DNA of 64,000 bases. Source: Flavobacterium rakeshii. Its GTDB lineage: Bacteria > Bacteroidota > Bacteroidia > Flavobacteriales > Flavobacteriaceae. Location: contig NZ_WOWP01000013.1 in NCBI RefSeq assembly GCF_009741375.1, positions 248,001 through 312,000 of the forward strand, given 5' to 3'. This document shows, piece after piece, positions 49,502 through 59,009 of this stretch (position 1 is its first letter; every line of letters begins with the position of its first letter). Below the pieces are notes generated by a model that did no database searches, was not told the DNA's origin, and saw only the letters and a program-made list of their open reading frames with translations. Both the position numbers and the translations under genes were made by a program.

Positions 49502-51745
49502 TTATCTTCTTGCTTTAAAATAATCAGAAAAACGGGTACAGTTTGAAGTTAGGTCATCATACATTTCCTTACTTGTTGCAAACTCCAACAACTCTTTATC
49601 ATCTTTATTCTTATTACAGGTAGCTATCATTCTTAAACAAAGCGCCTTAAACTTATCTGCCTTAGCATACTCAAAGGCTTTGTGATAATACTTTTTAGCC
49701 AAAATACAGTCGTAATATTCCTCATCATCTTCCAGCCCTCTTACCTCGGCATAGCTTTGATAATAACGCCTCATCATCCATGAGTTACCGTAATTGGTCA
49801 TATTATAATAACAGTTGGCCACAAGGAAATAATAATAGTCCCTGTCCTTTTCATTTTTATCCTCTGCTTTCGCTAAATAATTAATAAGCTGTTTTGTTAC
49901 CGTATACTTGTTCACTTTAATAGTATCGCGCATCGGGATAAATTCCGGAGTATATTTAAGCGTATAGAAAGGATTTTGATCAAACTGATTCCCATTATTA
50001 AAAAATGATTTCCTTTCCCAAAAACCATAGTTGTCTTCCCAATGCTTATTCCCCGCCTTTTCATATGCAGAGGCAGCTTCTTCAAGCTTATTTAACCTTA
50101 TATATTTTGTTCCCAATAAGTCATATAGAACACTTAGTTTAGTCGTTATCCAGGAATACTTCCACTCAGAAAACGAATCGTTAACCTTATTGTTCTTTAT
50201 GTTTTCTATAAGTTCCTCTATTTGTTGCGGCGTATAATTAAAATTAAGGTAACTAAACCAGTCGCTATAGTAGTCGTAATCATTGCCTGTATTTTTTCCG
50301 TCTTTCCAAAAAACATAACTCCATCTGTTTTCTTCTCCATAATACTCACTATCAAGATTACAATACATTAAAGCCGCATCGGTAGTGTTGCCTTTATATT
50401 CCAACTCCCTGCCAATAGCAAAAATAAACCTTTGATCTTTCTTAAACTTCAGTAGCAGCAGTTTTACCTTTTCAGGAATTACGGCCTTACCTTTTTCCTG
50501 AGAAGCCGTTAGTGCCAAAGCATATATCTTTTCAATCTGGTTTTTGGCTTCAGTAGTATCAAATTTCTTTTTACTCAGCTTTTTTACAGTCTGTAAACAT
50601 TCTCTATACTGTTGGGTAAGCAGCTCTAAATTAGCCTTTACCTGTAACCAGTACACATCGTCGGTCTTCATAGAATTTACAAACAAAAGCAGCTCGCGGG
50701 CATACTGTCTGTCTTCCTCTACCCTTTTCATTATAACTCCTTCTGTACTTTCAGGATAATTTTCTGTTGTTACTGCCGGAGTAAAAAGTGTATAGTAAGG
50801 TGTATGTATCCAGTCTTCCAGTTTGTTTACTTCCCTTAGCATTATAAAGCCAAGCCCCTCGTTATTGGGGTCCAGTTTATATGCTTTCTCCATATAACCT
50901 AAAGTCCTGTCAAGTTTTCTAAGAGCAGCTAAAACATAAATGTTCGCTTTTTCCTTATCGTTTTGGGCAAAGCGTAAAACCTCATCCAGAGGCTGATCCT
51001 TTTCAAACGAGCTATAAACTGCAAAGCGTTTGTCGGGTGCATTGGCAAATACCTGTGCAGCATAATAGGCTGCTTCGGCTTTGTCTTCAATAGTTAATGT
51101 ATAAAAATGCATTGCCCAGTAATATATCACATCTGTGTTTGCCGATTGTGAGAACACTTCCTTATATAAACTGCGAATGGTATCATAATTACCGTTGTAA
51201 TAAGCCAGGCGTATGGCTAAAAAAGCATAACGTCGCTTAAATTCCTTTGTACGCGATGCCTCACTATACTCAATACCCTTGTTTATAAGTGCTCCCCTTT
51301 GCTTTACTAAATTTTCTGCATCCCTTTCCCACGGATCATCATAAACCCCGTTAGCAGGCTCACACTGTTTGGCAAATCTTAAATAATTGAGGGCAATGGT
51401 ATCATTGGCATTAATAAGATACTGAACCATACCGTTAAGTGAAGCCTTATCTAAATCATTTGCCGGAAGAGAATAAACACACTCTGTTACAACCGGCATA
51501 GGTACTTTACCATTACAGTAGTTATACCAAAAAATATCGTTAGGCCCGTCACCTGTATTGGTATTTACCTCAACATCGTTAAAATACTGTGAGGTATAAA
51601 AAAATGGTGAATAATAATTGTAATCCTGATTTTCAGGCTTAAAAAAGCACATACGTACATCTTCGCCATAAGGGTAATACCCGCAGGGATACCCTATAAT
51701 ACAGCTACTTAGTAAAACCAGTATAAAAAGCTGAAATCTCTTCAT
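49502..51745 (-). CDS. Large hypothetical exported protein with helical (TPR-like) repeats
   Basis: 747 residues; signal peptide (FQLFILVLLSSCIIG), then an aromatic N-terminal region (CGYYPYGEDVRMCFFKP, YNYYSPFFYTSQYF), and from about residue 130 a long helical part with TPR-like helices (RRYAFLAIRLAYYNGNYD, NIYVLAALRKLDRTLGYMEKAYKLDPNN, AALMYCNLDSEYYG, AASAYEKAGNKHW). No catalytic motif recognised. Its start overlaps the stop of the upstream gene by 41 bases, so the two form one translationally coupled unit. Conserved pairs of this kind occur in Bacteroidetes, to my recollection. Function unknown. Confidence 0.75.
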   Translation of the reverse strand: MKRFQLFILVLLSSCIIGYPCGYYPYGEDVRMCFFKPENQDYNYYSPFFYTSQYFNDVEVNTNTGDGPNDIFWYNYCNGKVPMPVVTECVYSLPANDLDKASLNGMVQYLINANDTIALNYLRFAKQCEPANGVYDDPWERDAENLVKQRGALINKGIEYSEASRTKEFKRRYAFLAIRLAYYNGNYDTIRSLYKEVFSQSANTDVIYYWAMHFYTLTIEDKAEAAYYAAQVFANAPDKRFAVYSSFEKDQPLDEVLRFAQNDKEKANIYVLAALRKLDRTLGYMEKAYKLDPNNEGLGFIMLREVNKLEDWIHTPYYTLFTPAVTTENYPESTEGVIMKRVEEDRQYARELLLFVNSMKTDDVYWLQVKANLELLTQQYRECLQTVKKLSKKKFDTTEAKNQIEKIYALALTASQEKGKAVIPEKVKLLLLKFKKDQRFIFAIGRELEYKGNTTDAALMYCNLDSEYYGEENRWSYVFWKDGKNTGNDYDYYSDWFSYLNFNYTPQQIEELIENIKNNKVNDSFSEWKYSWITTKLSVLYDLLGTKYIRLNKLEEAASAYEKAGNKHWEDNYGFWERKSFFNNGNQFDQNPFYTLKYTPEFIPMRDTIKVNKYTVTKQLINYLAKAEDKNEKDRDYYYFLVANCYYNMTNYGNSWMMRRYYQSYAEVRGLEDDEEYYDCILAKKYYHKAFEYAKADKFKALCLRMIATCNKNKDDKELLEFATSKEMYDDLTSNCTRFSDYFKARR

Positions 51746-52730
51746 TTGTATAAGGGCTTAGTTGTGTTTCGTCAAGATGGAAAAAGCTTACCGTAATGTT
51801 TTTATCAAAAGGCACTTTCTTAGTTATAACAGCAATCGCTTTATTAATATAGTCAGCGCTCATTTCTTCAATTTTTACTTTATCGCCTTTCCTTAAGTAA
51901 AAATCGTTTACTTCTATATCTTCGGTAACTTCATACCACAGGTCTTTTTGTGGTTTAAGGGACTTTTTAAGTTCTTTAATATCGGTATACAATACCTGTA
52001 CAAACTGATTGTTTTGATACACATGTGCCCATGAATATAAAGGTAAAGCCACATCAAGGTGTAGCGGGTAATTAAAATCTCCCAGGTAAGACGACAGTTC
52101 ATCAATATCTAATATTGAGTTCTTGTCGTGGTTTTTCATTGGGTTAATAAGATTGTAGCACATCAGCATGGCACTGTCTACAGGGGGAACTCCCATCTTA
52201 TCTTTATACTTATAGGGGTAGAGCCTTAGCGTACAGCTTATTTTTTTACCCGAAAGCTCTTTTATCTTTTTAAGGAAATAGAAGTAATTGTCTTTAGTAG
52301 ACGGTGTCCAGTCGCAATCCATTTGGTACTCTGTAACCGAATCACGCTCCATCCTATTACTAATATACTTATCTATCAGATAGTTTACATTATTAGCCAG
52401 AGTATCAAGTGAGGCTTTATCTATTTTAGAAAAAACATCGTTATGCAAATAAACAGTAGGAACAAAAGTAAAGTAATCCTTTACATCGTAAAAACGCAAT
52501 GATGTTTTTGAAATGGGAATATTACCCATAACATTATTCTTTTCCACTTCAAAAAACTTGACATAAACTTTAGTGACCTGAGCCGAGTCAAGTACCTTTC
52601 TTTCCATATCACTAATATACGATCTGTTACTTTTCCAATAGTAAAAGGCACGCTCTACCGTTTCCGGTTTGTTTTGCTTACAGGAAAACAAGATGCAGGC
52701 AAACAATGCCGCAAATAGTATCTTTTTCAT
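51705..52730 (-). CDS. Hypothetical lipoprotein, possible TIM-barrel glycosidase-like
   Basis: 341 residues; lipobox LFSC (Cys17). It carries alternating strands and helices (VTKVYVKFFEVEKN, LRFYDVKDYFTFVPTVYLHND, YQMDCDWTPSTKDNYFYFLKKIKELSG, SCTLRLYPYKYKDKMGVPPVDSAMLMCYN, YPLHLDVALPLYSWAHVY). The Asp-Cys-Asp-Trp strand end and the C-terminal LYSWAHVY strand resemble the sugar-processing (beta/alpha)8 barrel proteins, but I cannot assign a family. It overlaps the downstream 747-residue gene by 41 bases, and both products are exported. The ATG leader has a weak CCTTATTTA version of the shared motif. Confidence 0.75.
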   Translation of the reverse strand: MKKILFAALFACILFSCKQNKPETVERAFYYWKSNRSYISDMERKVLDSAQVTKVYVKFFEVEKNNVMGNIPISKTSLRFYDVKDYFTFVPTVYLHNDVFSKIDKASLDTLANNVNYLIDKYISNRMERDSVTEYQMDCDWTPSTKDNYFYFLKKIKELSGKKISCTLRLYPYKYKDKMGVPPVDSAMLMCYNLINPMKNHDKNSILDIDELSSYLGDFNYPLHLDVALPLYSWAHVYQNNQFVQVLYTDIKELKKSLKPQKDLWYEVTEDIEVNDFYLRKGDKVKIEEMSADYINKAIAVITKKVPFDKNITVSFFHLDETQLSPYTNEEISAFYTGFTK

Positions 52731-52793
52731 TAAATAAGGTGGTTTATTGAATAACGCTAAAAACGATTTAAAGGTATATATTTTACGATAGTT

Positions 52794-52829
52794 TTTAATA
52801 AAAAAAATCCCCGCTGTTGCGGGGATTTT
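52794..52829 (-). terminator. Terminator of pepD
   Basis: AATCCCCGC-TGTT-GCGGGGATT with an A run on its left, which is the U tract for minus-strand transcription. Confidence 0.88.
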
Positions 52830-52855
52830 AATTCACTGTATATAAACAGCTTATA

Positions 52856-54322
52856 TTAGTTTTTCATCGGGATATTTTCTAATATCTCCAGTACGAATTT
52901 CCAGTACTTTTGAGCCGATTTAATACTTGCTCTCTCATCAGGAGAGTGAGCTCCCTTAATGGTAGGACCAAATGAAATCATATCCATATCAGGATAATTA
53001 GTACCTAATATACCACACTCTAAACCTGCGTGACAAGCCACAACATTTGGTTTCTCGTTGTTCTGTTTTTCGTATATCTCTTTTAATACTTCAAGTATAG
53101 GAGAGTTTACATTTGGTGTCCATCCCGGGTAAGAACCAGAGAAGTTTACTTCGCAACCAAACAGTTCAAACGCCGAACGTAGTGCATTAGCCAAGTCAAA
53201 CTTAGAGCTCTCTACAGACGAACGTGTTAAACACCCTATGTGTATTTTGCCATCCTTGACAATTACCCTTGCAATGTTGTTTGAAGTCTCAACAAGGTCG
53301 GCCATATCGGCACTCATGCGGTATACTCCGTTATGAGCGGCATAAATTGCACGGATTAAACCTTCCTGTACGCCAAGCTCCATAACTTTAGCTGGAGTAT
53401 CGCCCGATTTTTCAATCTTTATTTCAAGGTTAGGCTCGGTAGTTTTGTATTCTGTTTTGATGTCATTGATAACCTCCTGCATATCGAATACAAAAGCCTC
53501 ATCAAAAATCTCAGAGATAATTACCTTAGCAAAACTCTCACGCGGAATTGCATTACGAAGGCTACCTCCGTTTATTTCTGCCACCTGAAGCCCGAAGTTC
53601 TCAAAGCTGTCAAATAACAGGCGGTTCATAATTTTATTGGCGTTACCCAGTCCTTTATCGATGTCCATACCGCTATGACCACCGTTAAGTCCTTTTACAG
53701 TAATGGTGTATCCTACAGAGTTTTCGGGAGCTTCCTCTTCGTTATAATCTCTTTCGGCAGTAACATCAATACCTCCGGCACATCCTATATCAATTTCATC
53801 ATCCTCTTCGGTATCAAGGTTAAGCAGTATCTCACCATCCAGTAGTCCGCCTTTAAGTCCCATTGCACCTGTCATACCTGTTTCCTCATCAATAGTAAAC
53901 AGCGCTTCGATAGCAGGGTGCTTAATATCGGTACTTTCTAAAATTGCCATGATGGTAGCAACACCTAAACCGTTGTCGGCACCAAGGGTTGTTCCTTTAG
54001 CCCTAACCCAGTCACCATCAACATACATCTCGATACCCTGAGTATCAAAATCAAAATCAGTATCGGCATTTTTTTGGTGAACCATATCAAGGTGCGACTG
54101 CATCACTATGGTTTTGCGGTTTTCCATTCCCGGAGTAGCCGGTTTTTTAATAATAACGTTACCTACTTCGTCTTCAATGGTTTCCAGCCCAAGTTTAGCA
54201 CCAAAATCTTTCATAAAGGCAATTACCCTTTCTTCTTTTTTAGAAGGCCTTGGTACGGCATTCAGGTCGGCAAATTTGTTCCAGAGCGCTTTAGGCTCAA
54301 GGTTTCTTACTTCCTGGCTCAT
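52856..54322 (-). CDS. pepD: Aminoacyl-histidine dipeptidase (M20 family, PepD)
   Basis: 488 residues; cytoplasmic Zn-dependent dipeptidase. It has the M20 metal motifs MQSHLDMVHQK (first His), GTTLGADNGLG (bridging Asp), the FTIDEETGMTGA catalytic Glu pair, DTEED, and GGHSGMD in the lid domain. A C-terminal CHAGLECGILG and SFGPTIKGAHSPDE supply the remaining ligands. Full length for the PepD family. A TACCTTTG box lies at 54384-54391. Monocistronic. Confidence 0.95.
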   Translation of the reverse strand: MSQEVRNLEPKALWNKFADLNAVPRPSKKEERVIAFMKDFGAKLGLETIEDEVGNVIIKKPATPGMENRKTIVMQSHLDMVHQKNADTDFDFDTQGIEMYVDGDWVRAKGTTLGADNGLGVATIMAILESTDIKHPAIEALFTIDEETGMTGAMGLKGGLLDGEILLNLDTEEDDEIDIGCAGGIDVTAERDYNEEEAPENSVGYTITVKGLNGGHSGMDIDKGLGNANKIMNRLLFDSFENFGLQVAEINGGSLRNAIPRESFAKVIISEIFDEAFVFDMQEVINDIKTEYKTTEPNLEIKIEKSGDTPAKVMELGVQEGLIRAIYAAHNGVYRMSADMADLVETSNNIARVIVKDGKIHIGCLTRSSVESSKFDLANALRSAFELFGCEVNFSGSYPGWTPNVNSPILEVLKEIYEKQNNEKPNVVACHAGLECGILGTNYPDMDMISFGPTIKGAHSPDERASIKSAQKYWKFVLEILENIPMKN

Positions 54323-54383
54323 TAATCGTGATATTTATCTTCTTAATAATTCGTTTTTCTGCACCAATTTATCATCGGTGCCA

Positions 54384-54391
54384 CAAAGGTA
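54384..54391 (-). promoter_or_regulatory. -7 promoter element TACCTTTG of pepD
   Basis: CAAAGGTA reads TACCTTTG on the minus strand, matching TAnnTTTG, 61 bases before the ATG. Confidence 0.5.
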
Positions 54392-54429
54392 AACAAATTA
54401 CAACGATGTAGAGGCAGGCTATACACCTA

Positions 54430-55359
54430 TTAACCAAAAGATATTACCGCCAGTAATGCTGCTACACTTATAGCTACCCATAACAGCACGCCCTGTACAA
54501 AAGGTTTTACCCCCACAGCCAGTAATACCTCTCTGCTTAACGAACTCCCTATTAAAAACAGGGTAAGTGTTAATCCTGCCTTTGCAGATGTTACTATATA
54601 AGGCGCTGCCAACTGTACTACAGGGAAATAAGTATTAGCAAGCATAGCCAGTACAAACAAGCCTATAAAATACGGAATTTTAACCTTGGCATCTTTAGTT
54701 TTAAATGCCATAGCCGAAAGAAAAGCTACTGGTATTATCCAAAGGGCTCGAGCCAGTTTTACCGTAGTGGCTACCTCCAGTGCTTTTGTTCCATAACTGC
54801 CTGCCGCACCAACTACCGAACTGGTATCGTGTATGGCTATGGCACTCCACAGTCCAAACTGCTGCTGACTCAAACCAAGCAAATGCCCTATTGCCGGAAA
54901 TAAAAACAATGCAGCCGAATTCAGGATGAATACTACCCCGAGTGCTACCGATATCTGTTTTTCCTCTGCCTTTATAACCGGAGATACCGCAGCAATGGCA
55001 CTACCCCCACAAATAGCTGTACCCGATGCTATAAGGTAGGATGTTTTTCTGTCGGTTTTAAAAACCTTACCCAATGCATAGCCTAAAAGCAAAGTACCGG
55101 CTATGGAGCAAACAGCAAACAAAATCCCTTCACTACCCGCTTTAAGCGCACTACCGGCATTCATACCAAACCCCAGCCCCACTACCGATGCCTGTAGTAA
55201 ATAATGGGTAGCCTTTGCACTCTGCTTTTTAAACGGATTCCCCGCTGTCCATGCCAGTACTATACCTAACAATAATGCTACCGGAGAACTACCCCACGGA
55301 CTAAGGCAAAACAGTATGGCAATTACAAACAGTGGCTTATTTATATTTTGAAACATCAT
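54430..55359 (-). CDS. YeiH-family (UPF0324) putative sulfate exporter
   Basis: 309 residues, about nine membrane segments. Family signatures: the N-terminal SPVALLLGIVLAWTAGNPF, ASVVGLGFGMNAG, SGTAICGGSAIAAVSPVI and AIHDTSSVVGAAGSYG. YeiH-like proteins are proposed anion (sulfite/sulfate) exporters; the substrate is not shown here. The LysR regulator gene directly upstream on the same strand fits the common YeiH-YeiE arrangement. Confidence 0.92.
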   Translation of the reverse strand: MMFQNINKPLFVIAILFCLSPWGSSPVALLLGIVLAWTAGNPFKKQSAKATHYLLQASVVGLGFGMNAGSALKAGSEGILFAVCSIAGTLLLGYALGKVFKTDRKTSYLIASGTAICGGSAIAAVSPVIKAEEKQISVALGVVFILNSAALFLFPAIGHLLGLSQQQFGLWSAIAIHDTSSVVGAAGSYGTKALEVATTVKLARALWIIPVAFLSAMAFKTKDAKVKIPYFIGLFVLAMLANTYFPVVQLAAPYIVTSAKAGLTLTLFLIGSSLSREVLLAVGVKPFVQGVLLWVAISVAALLAVISFG

Positions 55360-55433
55360 AACCTTTAATTATTTAACACAACAAAGTTCTGCTTAAATAA
55401 AAGGCTAAAGAAATTGTTTTTAGTAATGAGTTA

Positions 55434-56327
55434 TTACCTAAAGTTATAATGGAGTGCAAAATCCATAAAAACCGACTGTAGTTGTTTTTCGGTGCCGTGC
55501 TTCTGGATAAAGAACAAATCCCTGTTTATAGTGAGTCCTTTTATGTCCATTATAGAAAAGCGTCCCTGCTTAAGTTCATTATAAACCGAATAGACCGATA
55601 GGAAAGCCGCAGTATCACTATTAGCAATGTACTGTTTCATGGCCTCGGTGCTTTCCATACGCATTTCAATAGTAAGGTCAGCGAGTTTCATTTTATGTTT
55701 TGCCAGTGCATTTGCAATAACATCCAGTGTCCCCGATCCGGGTTCGCGCATTAATAAATGTAACTGAGTGAGTTCGGTTAATGAAATACTTTGTTTTTTA
55801 AGTAACTCATGTTTCTCCCTTACCACAAGCACCAGTTCATCTTTAAGGAAAGGAATATACTTAAACGATGTATTTTTAAACGAACCTTCGGTAACGCCAA
55901 GGTCAATCTCATCATGCTCCAGGGAAGCCTCTATGTGCTCGGTATTATGAATATGGAGTTCGGGCTGTATATTAGGATATCGCTTTTTAAAAGCAGCCAA
56001 AACAGGCGGTAATATGTACTGTGCAATAGTAGTACTGGCACCTACTCTTAGTATACCTTCCTGCTTATTGCCAAAACCTTTCATATCCAGCTCCAGGTCA
56101 TGATGCAGGGCAAAAAGTTTTTCAGTATGTTGCAGGAGCAGTTCACCTGCCGGGGTAAGTTTAATTTTAGTACCGTTACGTTCAAAAAGCATTACATTAA
56201 AATGCTTTTCTATTTCGTTTATATGTTTGGTAACGGCGGGTTGGGTTATATACAGTTCGGCAGCAGCTTTGGTAAAGCTTAGCCTTTTTGCCGTTGTATT
56301 AAAAACCTTTAGCCTAAAATCAAACAT
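55434..56327 (-). CDS. LysR-family transcriptional regulator (YeiE-like)
   Basis: 297 residues from the ATG at 56327 (an in-frame TTG lies six bases upstream). The N-terminal winged helix (1-62) has FNTTAKRLSFTKAAAELYITQPAVTKHINEIEKHF. The effector domain (about 90-297) has LRVGASTTIAQYILPPVLAAFKKRYP and MREPGSGTLDVI. It probably regulates the YeiH gene, which lies 74 bases downstream on the same strand. Confidence 0.9.
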   Translation of the reverse strand: MFDFRLKVFNTTAKRLSFTKAAAELYITQPAVTKHINEIEKHFNVMLFERNGTKIKLTPAGELLLQHTEKLFALHHDLELDMKGFGNKQEGILRVGASTTIAQYILPPVLAAFKKRYPNIQPELHIHNTEHIEASLEHDEIDLGVTEGSFKNTSFKYIPFLKDELVLVVREKHELLKKQSISLTELTQLHLLMREPGSGTLDVIANALAKHKMKLADLTIEMRMESTEAMKQYIANSDTAAFLSVYSVYNELKQGRFSIMDIKGLTINRDLFFIQKHGTEKQLQSVFMDFALHYNFR

Positions 56328-56334
56328 ATACAAA

Positions 56335-57030
56335 TTAATCTAAAAAATCTTCATTGGTAAGATAAACATTAAACTCTGTCCATTCTTTTGTATTAGTTGC
56401 CGGAATTTTAATTATTGAGGTTTGTTTACTACCGTTAGGCAATATTCTGGTAAGAGTAACTTCATTTATAGTATTTTTATCTATACATAATATACCTATA
56501 TATTCTTTATCTTTTACCTTTTGTAAAGAGTATTGGGTATATTTATGTGAAACTGTAAAAGGCAAATATTTTATATCATCGGCTAAACTAATGCTTAAAT
56601 CTAATGGGTATAACTTTAGATAACTAAAATTAATTTGATTATCAGTATCAGTAATCTCCTCACGATTCTCTGTTAATGCCCATAAATTATCCCTTACATC
56701 GGGAAATGGAGAAACCATATAGGTGTTACCTTTCCCACTAGCCTTAAAATTAATATTGTAGTTCCCGTTTACATCGGTCCAAACTGTATCAATGCCTTTT
56801 ACAAAATTACAAATATACCCAGGAAAACCTTTTATCCCTTTTATATTATATTCTGCAACTGTTATCATCTGGTCGACAACCGGTTCATCATTAATATTAT
56901 CATAACTTCTTCCTGAAACAAATATTTCTTTCCCTTCAGGTATTTTTTTCCGTTCATAAGTTGCTAAAAATATGCCTGTAACAACAATTAATAATATGAA
57001 AAATAAAAAGACATAAAATGTTTTTTTCAT
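56335..57030 (-). CDS. Hypothetical membrane-anchored protein with a carboxypeptidase-regulatory-like domain
   Basis: 231 residues; one N-terminal membrane segment (YVFLFFILLIVVTGIFLATY), then KEIFVSGRSYDNINDEPVVDQMITV and DTVWTDVNGNYNINFKASG, the pattern of a small beta-sandwich (CarboxypepD_reg-like) domain. The rest is beta-rich without a recognised family. Its stop is 7 bases before the LysR start, so read-through is possible. Confidence 0.7.
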   Translation of the reverse strand: MKKTFYVFLFFILLIVVTGIFLATYERKKIPEGKEIFVSGRSYDNINDEPVVDQMITVAEYNIKGIKGFPGYICNFVKGIDTVWTDVNGNYNINFKASGKGNTYMVSPFPDVRDNLWALTENREEITDTDNQINFSYLKLYPLDLSISLADDIKYLPFTVSHKYTQYSLQKVKDKEYIGILCIDKNTINEVTLTRILPNGSKQTSIIKIPATNTKEWTEFNVYLTNEDFLD

Positions 57031-57067
57031 TCTTTGGTATGGTTTAGGGATTTAATTTATTTACTCC

Positions 57068-57328
57068 CTAAGATAGAAATTTTTCAACTATTTCCTTAAC
57101 ACCTTTTTCGTTTACTTCTGCCAGCCATACATTTTGGGGTTGCAGGCACATTACAGGAGCCTGTTTGCAGTTATCGGTACATTCCATTCGCACAATATCC
57201 ACATCTTTTTTTAGTCCGGCCTCCTTAAGTTCTTCCTTAAAACATTTGCGTAACGATTTGTTGTAGCGGCCGCATTTTTTTCCGTCACACATAAAAATAA
57301 CCTTTTCAGGAGCATCAATCTTTTTCAT
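57068..57328 (-). CDS. (2Fe-2S) ferredoxin-like thioredoxin-fold protein
   Basis: 86 residues from the ATG at 57328. The Cys pattern CDGKKCGRYNKSLRKCF, then MECTDNCKQAPVMCLQP, fits the thioredoxin-like (2Fe-2S) ferredoxin family (four cluster Cys). The in-frame extension to 57397 is not used, because it overlaps the divergent promoter region. It probably serves as a small electron carrier. Divergent from the DUF3810 gene. Confidence 0.85.
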   Translation of the reverse strand: MKKIDAPEKVIFMCDGKKCGRYNKSLRKCFKEELKEAGLKKDVDIVRMECTDNCKQAPVMCLQPQNVWLAEVNEKGVKEIVEKFLS

Positions 57329-57400
57329 CGGGTTAACATTGTAACAGTTTATCAGTACAAAAATACTACTTATATTTACATCAAACAGATAATACAACCA

Positions 57401-58462
57401 ATGAAAAAAAAGATAATACTGAGTATCCTGCTTTTAGTCCAAATACTGATAGTTAACCTGTTATCTTTTTTCCCTGATTTTGTAGAAGGTTATTACAGTA
57501 ATGGGCTCTACCAGTACATATCTAAAGGTTCACGTGTATTTTTCGGGCTTTTTGGCTTTTCAATAGGCGATATTATTTATGGTATTGTTATTTTTTTCAT
57601 TATCAGATGGATTTGGAAAACCCGAAAAACATGGCGACAGCAATACAAAAACAATATACTTACCGTGCTTAGTTTCTGTTCGGTTTTCTATTTTTTATTC
57701 TACCTGCTTTGGGCGACCAACTATCACAGAGTTCCGCTGAATGAAAAAATGGGCTTTGAAAAAAAATACACTGAAGAAGAACTTGTATCGTTTACCGAAC
57801 GCCTTATAACAAAGGCTAACCAAATGCACCTTCAAATTGTGAAGGATGACAGCACCAAAGTGGTTAACCCATACACAGTACAACAAATATATGGCAAGGC
57901 GCTTAACGGCTATGATAAACTGGCTCAAACCTACCCCGACTTTACCTATAAAAAGGAAAGCGTAAAATCGTCGTTAATAAGTACGCCCCTCTCTTATATG
58001 GGCTTTGGCGGCTACCTTAATCCTTTTACTAACGAGGCTCAGGTAAACTATAACCTGCCGTTATACAACTACCCTACAACTACCTGCCATGAAATGTCAC
58101 ATCAGTTAGGTTATGCCAGTGAGAGTGAGGCTAATTTTATAGGCTATATGGCATCTATACATAATACCGACCTTTATTTTAAATATTCGGGTTACGTATT
58201 TGCTTTAAAATACTGCATGAGGAATATAGAAAAACTGGATGAAGAAAAAGCCGAAAGCATGCTACCGTTAATCAATAAGGGTATACTGCTTAATTTTGAG
58301 GAAAGCCATCAGTTTAACGATCGTTACTCCTCGTTTATAGAAGTTATTTTTAAAGGTTTTTATGATAACTACCTGAAATTAAACCATCAAAAGGACGGAC
58401 TAGAAACATACAGCAAGTTTGTAGGCTACCTTGTTAACTACTACAAAGAAAAAGATTTATAG
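57401..58462 (+). CDS. DUF3810 membrane protein with zinc-peptidase-like motif
   Basis: 353 residues. Three N-terminal membrane segments (to about residue 110) precede a soluble part with the zincin-like motif TTCHEMSHQLGYASESEANF, in which HExxH plus a downstream Glu suggest metal binding. This matches DUF3810 of Bacteroidetes. Proteolytic activity is plausible but not proven. It heads a co-directional run with the sigma factor, 40 bases before the ATG of the next gene. Confidence 0.86.
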   Translation: MKKKIILSILLLVQILIVNLLSFFPDFVEGYYSNGLYQYISKGSRVFFGLFGFSIGDIIYGIVIFFIIRWIWKTRKTWRQQYKNNILTVLSFCSVFYFLFYLLWATNYHRVPLNEKMGFEKKYTEEELVSFTERLITKANQMHLQIVKDDSTKVVNPYTVQQIYGKALNGYDKLAQTYPDFTYKKESVKSSLISTPLSYMGFGGYLNPFTNEAQVNYNLPLYNYPTTTCHEMSHQLGYASESEANFIGYMASIHNTDLYFKYSGYVFALKYCMRNIEKLDEEKAESMLPLINKGILLNFEESHQFNDRYSSFIEVIFKGFYDNYLKLNHQKDGLETYSKFVGYLVNYYKEKDL

Positions 58463-58502
58463 CAAAGTGTAACAATTTTACATTTTGGTATACCAATGCA
58501 TT

Positions 58503-58997
58503 ATGGGATCAGATTTAGAAAGGTCATTTGTCGAACAGTTACAGGAAAATCAAAACCTGATACACAAAATTTGCAGGCTCTACACAGATAGTGAAGATGC
58601 CCACAAAGACCTTTTCCAGGAGATTACCATACAACTCTGGAAAGCCTTTCCGCAATTTAGAGGCGATTCTAAATTTACAACCTGGGCTTACCGCGTGGGG
58701 CTAAATACTGCCATTACCCTATACCGGAAAAAGTCTAAAACCATAAATACTATTGAGTTTAACAGTACCATACACAAGGTAAACCAGGAAGAATACAATT
58801 ATGAAGAAGAAGAACACATTAAGCTGCTTTACCAGGCGGTGCATCAGCTTAATGATATAGAAAAGGCCCTTGTATTTATGTACCTCGAAGACAAAGATTA
58901 TGGAGAGATTGCCGAAACGCTGGGTATTAGCGAGGTAAATGCAAGGGTGAAAATGAACAGAATTAAAGGGAAACTGAAAAAAATATTAAATCCGTAA
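58503..58997 (+). CDS. ECF-type RNA polymerase sigma factor
   Basis: 164 residues from the ATG at 58503; a TTG 18 bases upstream is in frame but gives an unlikely extension. Region 2 has DSEDAHKDLFQEITIQLWKAFPQFRGDSKFTTWAYRVGLNTAITLYRK. Region 4 has LNDIEKALVFMYLEDKDYGEIAETLGISEVNARVKMNRIK. Full length for the family. The downstream membrane protein (12 bases away) is the candidate anti-sigma factor. Confidence 0.92.
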   Translation: MGSDLERSFVEQLQENQNLIHKICRLYTDSEDAHKDLFQEITIQLWKAFPQFRGDSKFTTWAYRVGLNTAITLYRKKSKTINTIEFNSTIHKVNQEEYNYEEEEHIKLLYQAVHQLNDIEKALVFMYLEDKDYGEIAETLGISEVNARVKMNRIKGKLKKILNP

Positions 58998-59009
58998 CAA
59001 GGATATAAG

